Shown here one piece after another: positions 58,134 through 64,000 of a stretch of 64,000 nt of DNA. This stretch comes from Furcasterigmium furcatum (lineage: Eukaryota; Ascomycota; Sordariomycetes; Glomerellales; Plectosphaerellaceae). A model generated the notes under the pieces. The model saw only the letters and a program-made list of their open reading frames with translations, did not search any database and was not told the origin of the DNA. A program made the position numbers and the translations under genes. The stretch's first letter is position 1. Every line of letters begins with the position of its first letter. The stretch spans positions 6,731,626 through 6,795,625 of the forward strand of contig BCIA01000002.1 of NCBI GenBank assembly GCA_001599815.1. Direction: 5' to 3'.

Positions 58134-58271
58134 AGAACTGTCCCATGTGGCGAACCACCTGTCTGACCTGAGTGAGAGTCGGAGTTGATCAACTTGAAGT
58201 CGGATCCCGGAATGATGGATCCCCGCGGGGAAGTTGACGCTAATCGAAAAGCGGTGTTAGTGGTTGTCCTA

Positions 58272-58293
58272 GCTTCGGAAAGTCCTCCGAAGC
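58272..58293 (-). promoter_or_regulatory. Putative Zn2Cys6 binding site, copy 2, in divergent promoter
   Basis: GCTTCGGA, spacer AAGTCC, TCCGAAGC: perfect 8-bp arms with CGG-N8-CCG geometry. Read on the minus strand it contains TCGGAGGACTTTCCGA, identical to copy 1 including the asymmetric spacer. It sits in the 353-bp region (58134-58486) between the divergent Zn2Cys6 gene and the M29/NicX-like gene. Confidence 0.65.
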
Positions 58294-58486
58294 CATCGCG
58301 GAGACTTCGCCCCAGTTTGGTGTAAGTCGGGGTATAAGACGCCGACGCCGTCTTCGCCCTCCCTCTCCAATAGCCATATCACGCCCAAGTAGCATACCTG
58401 CATAGCACTTTTCCACGTCCCATACGTTTCATTCATTTCTGATTTCTTCCTTCTATCAAAGTTCCTCCAGAACACCACCGCCCAAG

Positions 58487-60043
58487 ATGCCGGAAGTCGA
58501 GGGCCACTACAAGAACACCCCCGGGAACATCACGTTCATCGAGGACTGGGACAAGAGCGCCAAAGATTGGGTACCCATGACGCCCAAGGAGACGTCCAAT
58601 CTTGCGAGACTCGACCTCCCCGGCCCGCGGTGTCCCAACATCCCTCCCGTGAAACACGTCGAAGAGCTCCTCCCCTCCCTGGACGCTGTCGCGAGGAGGC
58701 CCTACTCGGGCGGCCTCTGGCCCGCCTGGGACCTCAAAAAGGGAGAGAAGGTCCTGGTCAAGATGTCCAACTGGCACCACCCAATGGTCATCGACGCCGT
58801 CAGGCAGATCCTCGCCCGCTACGAGACGGACTTCCAGATCGACATCCAGGACAAGGGGCCCCCACCGAACTGGCAGGGCCACGACGAGGCGGAGTACTAT
58901 CTCGACCGCACCAAGGAGCTCTCCGAGTGGATCGACTCGTGGGAGGTCATGGACAGGGAGGGCAAGTGGGACAAGGTCATCCAGGGGTACGGCGGGCCGA
59001 TCTTGCGGGAGCGCAAGATCAAGATCCAGCGCATGCCCTTCATCGTCCCCGAGACGGTCGTGTCGCCCGCCCACCAGCTGCCGGCCGAGGTCCTCGTGGC
59101 CATCGACGAGTGGACGTGGAAGAGGGTCCGGGCGTGCAAGCGCGTGCACATCACCGACCCCGAGGGCACCGACATCCGCTACACAAACCACGGCTCCTAC
59201 TGGAATGATTCCCGCGAGGTGTACCGCCGCGACCACGTCGAGAAGCACTACTCGGCCAACGTGCCGTACGGCGAGACCTACCTGCCGGGCCACATCTGGG
59301 GGCGGCCGCCGTTCATGATCCCGCAGGAGGACGGCGAGGGCGTGATCAAGGGCACCATGAACCACATCGCGCCGTACCCGCGGATGGAGATGACGCTGAA
59401 GAACTCTGTCATCACGGAGATCAAGGGCGGCGGCATCTTCGGCGAGAAGCTGCGGCTGCTGATGGCGGCGACGGGCGACACGCAGTACTCGGGCTTCAAC
59501 AAGCCGGGCATCATGCAGTGGTGGGAGGCGTCCATCGGCACGTCGCCCAAGATCCACCGCCCGCGGGAGAAGTACGCCAACGGGTTCAACTGCGGGTTGT
59601 ACGAGCGCATGCGCGCCGGCATCATCCACATCGGCTTCGGGACCATCATCTCATCGGACACGGAGCGGGCGGACGCCAAGGCCGACAAGCTCGTCGGGCA
59701 CTGGCACGTCCACCTGTACTTCCCGACGTATGTGGCCGAGGAGGCCGGACCGGACGGGGAGGACGTGACGATCATCGAGCACGGGCGACTCAAGGCGCTT
59801 GACGACCCGGAGGTGCGGGCGGTGGCGGCCAAGTATGGTAACCCGGATGAGTTGTTGCGCGAGGACTGGGTGCCCGCGATCCCGGGGCTCAACATGGCCG
59901 GGGACTACAACGAGCACTACGCGCAGGACCCGTACAGGTACACGATGATGGAGCTGGACCTGTGCCGTGACTACCACCCGCTGTTCCAGAAGATGGTGGC
60001 GGGGGGACGGGGGGCTGCTGATGCCAGGAACGGGTGCTGCTGA
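58487..60043 (+). CDS. M29/NicX-like metalloenzyme family protein
   Basis: A single intronless exon encodes 518 aa, with no signal peptide. The central and C-terminal parts resemble the aminopeptidase T (M29)/2,5-dihydroxypyridine dioxygenase (NicX) fold: GTDIRYTNHGSYWNDSR, then the domain-2 pattern GTMNHIAPYPRMEMTLKNSV with ITEIKGGGIFGEKLRLL, and RAGIIHIGFG, which matches the HxALG-type metal-site strand. The exact metal ligands cannot be assigned by eye. The C-end RNGCC is Cys-rich. Strong C-ending codon bias suggests high expression. Divergent from the Zn2Cys6 gene and sharing its palindromic site, it may be the enzyme of a small catabolic module for an N-heterocycle or related compound; that is inference. 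Confidence 0.6.
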   Translation: MPEVEGHYKNTPGNITFIEDWDKSAKDWVPMTPKETSNLARLDLPGPRCPNIPPVKHVEELLPSLDAVARRPYSGGLWPAWDLKKGEKVLVKMSNWHHPMVIDAVRQILARYETDFQIDIQDKGPPPNWQGHDEAEYYLDRTKELSEWIDSWEVMDREGKWDKVIQGYGGPILRERKIKIQRMPFIVPETVVSPAHQLPAEVLVAIDEWTWKRVRACKRVHITDPEGTDIRYTNHGSYWNDSREVYRRDHVEKHYSANVPYGETYLPGHIWGRPPFMIPQEDGEGVIKGTMNHIAPYPRMEMTLKNSVITEIKGGGIFGEKLRLLMAATGDTQYSGFNKPGIMQWWEASIGTSPKIHRPREKYANGFNCGLYERMRAGIIHIGFGTIISSDTERADAKADKLVGHWHVHLYFPTYVAEEAGPDGEDVTIIEHGRLKALDDPEVRAVAAKYGNPDELLREDWVPAIPGLNMAGDYNEHYAQDPYRYTMMELDLCRDYHPLFQKMVAGGRGAADARNGCC

Positions 60044-60211
60044 GGGTAGTGCGGCTCACTCATGTGGGTGTCAGATAGTCGAACTGGAGCATTCAGGATT
60101 TATCTAGTCAAGTATAGCCAGAGTACCAGAGCCGGGGGTTACTGTGAGCCATCATTTAGGCGCTTCCAAGGTGCTGATCATGCCAAATGTTCCGTTTGCC
60201 TCGGAGTCGGA

Positions 60212-61221
60212 TCATCCCCCCAAGATGCTCAGCCAGCCAGAAACAGTCCCTGCAGACCACATCGACCCCTCAGGTTGGCGTTGGTTTGCGAGGATCAACA
60301 CTCGCGGCACCCAAAAGAACGCCGTCATGGTGAGTTCAGAGTCGATCATAGGTATTGGCGTGGAGAGGCTCGTCAGGGGCGTTTGCTTCGGCATCCATCC
60401 ATGCGGCCTGTCCAGATGCGGAACAAACTTCCGGCAGAACACGTAAAAGACCTGCTCTTTTGTCAGCTTCCGACCATGGCATCTACTCCCATGCAACTTT
60501 CCAGCAGCACTCACCGTCTCAGCCAAGTCAGCGAATGGTCCGCCAAGAAAATGCGCCACTACAGCACTCCCCAGGCGCCCATGGACGGCCGTCTTCTCCC
60601 ATCCCCAGTACGGTATGACGTGTCTGAGGGACATGCCGTACACACGGTCTAGAATGTAGTCCACAAGAGCCAGTATCGCGAGGAGTATGACGTTGCAGGT
60701 AATGGTTGAAATGAGCCAGCCGGCAAAATGACGCCAGGAATACTGCAGAAGCTGGGATCTTGGTCCGCGATGCAGGAGGAAGAATGTCGTAGGCTCAATA
60801 TCGCGTCGCTAACAGTAATTAACATACTAAGACTGGGGAAAGGGGGCGAAATGGATAGAGAATTGACGTACATTCTGTCGAAGTGACTCGAGAAAACCAG
60901 CGACCACAAATGCCAGCAGGGCATGAATCAGTGCCGTAGGCTTTGATGATTGGTCGCCCGGAACTTGGAAGTAATCGGCGAAGGAGCCGATTGCGACAAG
61001 GAGACAGGCCACAGCGCCTTGATGCATTCCAAGTGCGAGCTTGGTCAGCTTAGCGCGGCGTTGCCACATGCATGAGGAGTAGAGCGTCGACAGGGCCAGC
61101 GGGCCTGTGAGAAGCTGGGCAGCTGCTGAAAGATTCGGGGCCTGGAATTGAGTAACCGGAAGACGGCAACGGCTGAGACTGCCGCTATCCAGTACATGAC
61201 GTGGTATACGGGTGTGAGCAT
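60212..61221 (-). CDS. Putative multi-pass membrane protein
   Basis: Tentative exons: 61221-61210, 61141-60872, 60808-60212; the first two sum to 94 codons and the third is in phase. Introns use GTATAC..CCAG and GTACGT..TTAG. Four hydrophobic segments are visible: LSAAAQLLTGPLALSTLY, GAVACLLVAIGSFADYF, ALIHALLAFVVAGFL and WLISTITCNVILLAILAL. An extra 63-nt intron (GTGAGT..GCAG) near 60460-60522 may be spliced. An alternative start is the ATG at 61314. I do not recognise the family; its small size and helix spacing would allow a wax-synthase-like or lipid-pathway protein, but no catalytic motif is evident. Confidence 0.45.
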
Positions 61222-61687
61222 CGTGGGCTTGGAGTTGGAGACAGGCTTACAACTAGTCCTTTGTGCTGTGTCGGAGGGGGCTGAGGAGCGTCGTGGAGTT
61301 GCGAGGAGTTGCAAGGTCTTGTTTTTGGCAGTCTGCGGGGAAGGCCATTGCTTGCTTGATGCAGAACCTCAGTCATGACTGTCGCAAGAGAAAAACTTTG
61401 AAGAACCTCAGATAGGCTTTTAGGTCGTACTGATGGCTTGCGAAGGAACCTTCCGTGGCTTCGAGCCGAGGGTTGATTGGCGTTCTCACGTCGCGTGGGA
61501 GACAAGCCACGGTCACACGTGATTGCATTGGCTGCCCAACCTTGGGAAGGAAGTCTCGCGGTGATGATCTCAAAGCTCTCTGGGATGGCGAGTCACTGAT
61601 TAAACCAGAGACTCTCAGCTTGCTGACAATGCTCATCTGGGCAGTGCACCTTCGCTACCAGGAGAGGTCAGACTCGTCTTCTGTGAT
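61222..61687. other. Intergenic, no gene seen
   Basis: About 465 bp between two minus-strand genes; may include the 5' leader of the membrane protein gene. Confidence 0.45.
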
Positions 61688-62362
61688 TCAGACTGACACA
61701 TGTGAAGGAAACATAGCCAACGCTTTCTGGCTGGCAGGTCGCTCGTCCATCCTCCTAAAATATTCCACAAAGTTCGTACGTCCGGGTGCGAGCACCCAAG
61801 CAGCCGGCGCCATGTCCCCTGAGATCATCATCTTCAGCAAGCCGTAAAAGTGAATGTCAGCAGCCGAGAAACGATCCCCGGCAAGATAAGTCTTCCCCTC
61901 CAGCTGGTCGTCCAGAAGGTTCAGGAACTGGTTGATCGACACCTTGCCGTTGACCCGCGCCTCCGGGGTCGGCAGACGGTTTCCCTTGTAAAAGTCGATG
62001 GTGGCCGGGTCGTTCCGGAACCAGGCAATGACTGGCTGCGCAATCTCAAGATCCATCCGGCGCAGCCACATGCGGGTTTCCGCTCTCTCGAGCGGCGTTT
62101 TCCCAAAAAGAGACTTTCCTCCGTCGGCGATCTCGTCCAGATACTCGCAGATTGCCGTGACCTCGGTGATGATGGTGTCTCCTACGCGAAGAGCGGGCAC
62201 CTCACCCCGTATGTTGACCTCCGTGCGGTACGCCAATCTGCGATTCTGGAGGGACATGATGTCGATGTGTTCGACATCAAATTCCAGGCCTCCGCGTTCC
62301 AGGGCGAACAGTCGTACCACGAAGGGGTTGGGCGCTTGAGCGTCGTACAGTTTGAGGCTCAT
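61688..62362 (-). CDS. Glutathione S-transferase
   Basis: A single exon encodes 224 aa from the ATG at 62362 (MSLKLYDAQAPNPFVVRLF); the upstream in-frame ATG at 62425 adds a non-conserved leader. The N-terminal thioredoxin fold shows the cis-Pro region GEVPALRVGDTIITEVTAI with the glutathione-binding Glu-(Ser/Val)-x pair. The C-terminal helical domain has YLAGDRFSAADIHFYG, the N-capping box/hydrophobic staple of GSTs. The length is normal. A cytosolic detoxifying or isomerising enzyme. It may serve the neighbouring catabolic or export genes, but no specific substrate is indicated. Confidence 0.88.
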   Translation of the reverse strand: MSLKLYDAQAPNPFVVRLFALERGGLEFDVEHIDIMSLQNRRLAYRTEVNIRGEVPALRVGDTIITEVTAICEYLDEIADGGKSLFGKTPLERAETRMWLRRMDLEIAQPVIAWFRNDPATIDFYKGNRLPTPEARVNGKVSINQFLNLLDDQLEGKTYLAGDRFSAADIHFYGLLKMMISGDMAPAAWVLAPGRTNFVEYFRRMDERPASQKALAMFPSHVSV

Positions 62363-63231
62363 GTTGACTGAGGGGTGGGAATTGATCAATAAACGAGGAG
62401 GAGTTGCGTAAGTGAGACAGCGCAAGAACAGGATTTGCAGTAGTTCTTATACCGAGTCGGTTGTCCGGTGTTAGGACCCAGATGAACACCGACTAAGTCC
62501 GGATCACCACACACGTGGGGCTTGGAGGCCGGAAAGAGCAGGTCGGGACCGACTGATGTTGTCTTTGGGTGTTGCTGGTAGTCATTTCAGTCCGTGGGTG
62601 ATGGGTTAATTAGGCGGCAAGAGCCTCCTCTTGTATATCTTGACCCTTATGATGCTGGTCGCGCTCGACTTACGAACAAACACTCTGCTGACGCTGGATC
62701 AGATGATTCCAATACGGCAGGGTGTTGCGCAGCGCTGCAGTTGATGCTCGAATTCCTGGGTCCAGATTTCCCCTTGCACTAGCATGTGCCTATAAAGTCT
62801 CAGTCTTGATAATTTTCTGCTTACACTAACTCATAATCTTTCATACTTAGGCAGGCCGTCCAGCGGGGAAGAACTTGCACCATCGTCTATCCGTCGAGAA
62901 TCAAGATGACAGACAGCCTATCGGCGTCCTCAGCTAGATCGAGCTTAAATGTCGCCCAGTATTTTAACTCGCGTAAAACCGTTTAACACGCGTAAAATAA
63001 GGCCAAGCTAGCGAATGTGAAGCCGCCACCAGACGTATGTGGATGACGTCGGGTCCGATGATCAGCTTGCTGCGGCCCATCGATACGCGTATACCAAGCA
63101 TCATCAAAGTCCGAGGTCACGACAATGAGGAAGGAACCTGTCAGACGCGCTTTCTAGTCAAAAGAGGGCTCCCAGGTCAATCTTGCGGAAAAGATGAGTC
63201 CAACCACTTCATTCCACCAACATCGATCATC
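62363..63231. other. Intergenic, divergent promoters
   Basis: Separates the GST (minus) and the acyltransferase (plus). Contains a close direct repeat of ACNCGCGTAAAA at about 62967-62999. No gene seen. Confidence 0.5.
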
Positions 63232-64000
63232 ATGGCTTCTGCACCGCAGCACACCGTCTCGGGCTATGGCGAGATCCCTACCCTGCTGCCGCTCGAGACC
63301 ATCGGGCCCAAGATGTACGTCCGGCCGTTTCTCCTCTTCCAACTCCAAGAGGACTACGACATCGACCACCTGACGCGCCTGCTTGACGGCGCGTATACGG
63401 CGACCAAGAAGCGCATCCCGGTCCTTGACTGCAAGGTCGTTCCCGACCCCGACGCCGATCAGAAAGGCATCGCGAAGCTCGAGAGACTCGCCGAGGAAGA
63501 GATACCGCAAGTTGTCTTCAAGGACCTCCGCTCGAAAGACGGCTTCAGCTTCACCTATGGCGAGCTCAAAGGAAACGACTTCCCACCAGCGGCCTTTGAT
63601 GGCGAACTGCTGTCACCGATGCCGCCAGCTCCAGCCCCCGGGCAGGTGGTCCCCGTCGCTGCTCTGCAGATCAACTTCATACAAGGCGGCATGGTGCTCT
63701 GTCTTGCCCTGCATCATGTACCCGGCGATGCGCGCACCTTTCTCGAGTGGACCAAGATCTTTGCGGAAGAGTGTCAGCGTGCCCAGGGAATCGAGCTGCC
63801 CGAGGACGCGGGCTTCGACGCCGCGATGCTCGAAGACCGCGAACGTCTCCGCCTGAGGGTGCCGAGCGACCACGGCGGCGGCGCTCTTGCAGACCATCCA
63901 GAATACATGGTCCTCCCATTCGTCCCCGAGGGCAACGGGGGTTCGGGTCTGATCCCCGAGGCCTGTTTCGGCCGCATCTTCTACTTCTCCCCCGAGTCCC
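63232..64000 (+). CDS. HxxxD acyltransferase (BAHD/TRI101-like), 5' part
   Basis: The ATG at 63232 opens a frame that runs, without introns, off the window end (256 residues visible). LALHHVPGDARTFLEW contains the catalytic HxxxD motif (His-Val-Pro-Gly-Asp). The first part, LPLETIGPKMYVRPFLLFQL, resembles trichothecene 3-O-acetyltransferase-like fungal members of the BAHD superfamily. The C-terminal DFGWG-type motif lies outside the window. It would transfer an acyl group from CoA to a hydroxyl of a small molecule; cytosolic. It may be part of a metabolite pathway continuing to the right. Confidence 0.8.
   Translation, partial: MASAPQHTVSGYGEIPTLLPLETIGPKMYVRPFLLFQLQEDYDIDHLTRLLDGAYTATKKRIPVLDCKVVPDPDADQKGIAKLERLAEEEIPQVVFKDLRSKDGFSFTYGELKGNDFPPAAFDGELLSPMPPAPAPGQVVPVAALQINFIQGGMVLCLALHHVPGDARTFLEWTKIFAEECQRAQGIELPEDAGFDAAMLEDRERLRLRVPSDHGGGALADHPEYMVLPFVPEGNGGSGLIPEACFGRIFYFSPES

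Noticed and set aside
58433..59629. 398-codon open frame antisense to the M29/NicX-like gene
   Set aside because: Val/Arg/Asp/Leu-rich composition typical of the reverse frame of a strongly C-biased gene; the plus-strand protein has recognisable motifs.
60062..60652. 196-codon + frame overlapping the membrane protein gene
   Set aside because: It is antisense to phase-consistent exons with clear hydrophobic segments and has no recognisable features.

Overview
The window looks like an accessory chromosome stretch of a filamentous ascomycete (Pezizomycotina, probably Sordariomycetes; the gene set resembles Colletotrichum-type plant-associated fungi, but the species is an inference). The reasons are many short introns of about 45-80 nt with GT(R)AGT donors and CTRAC-like branch sites, families restricted to fungi (Zn2Cys6 factor, SAT4/rhodopsin-like membrane protein, GT90/CAP10, NACHT-ankyrin, NIS1-like and LysM secreted proteins), and one tract with a RIP-type mutation pattern. 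No rRNA, tRNA, CRISPR array or complete transposon was recognised. Exon models were built by hand; for every multi-exon gene where exon ends are listed, the summed exon length is a multiple of three.

Layout. 0.6-2.6 kb: a RIP-destroyed MFS sugar transporter whose last exon escaped mutation. 4.1-9.3 kb: a 15-exon secreted SGNH hydrolase/FG-GAP protein with a chitinase-tail-like C-terminus. 9.6-11.3 kb: an MFS efflux pump bracketed by short direct repeats. 13.9-18.0 kb: a GT90 glycosyltransferase and a convergent SAT4/rhodopsin-like protein. 19.3-30.8 kb: a phosphotransferase-fold kinase, a broken F-box gene, a secreted cupin, a second F-box-like gene, a DUF1593 protein, a GH78 rhamnosidase relic and an SDR. 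31.2-42.9 kb: the secreted chitin/effector block, with a very large LysM-ChtBD1-GH18 chitinase fused to a subtilase-like domain, a divergently transcribed LysM protein and a NIS1-like secreted protein. 43-53 kb: a frameshifted SDR, a NACHT-ankyrin (NLR-like) gene with decayed coding sequence upstream, and a convergent epoxide hydrolase/carboxylesterase pair, each cut by a TGG-to-TGA-type nonsense codon. 53.4-60.0 kb: MFS permease, Zn2Cys6 factor and an M29/NicX-like enzyme. 60.2-64 kb: a membrane protein, a GST and the 5' part of an HxxxD acyltransferase.

How the genes may work together. The chitinase and the divergent LysM protein share one 1.6-kb intergenic region, suggesting co-expression in chitin handling or fungus-fungus/plant interaction. 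The MFS permease promoter and the divergent promoter between the Zn2Cys6 gene and the M29/NicX-like gene carry the same 16-bp inverted-repeat core of CGG-N8-CCG type, once in each orientation. This suggests a small substrate-inducible uptake-and-catabolism module controlled by its own regulator. The region is also unusually rich in genes broken by single lesions, consistent with accessory sequence under relaxed selection, although assembly errors must be excluded.
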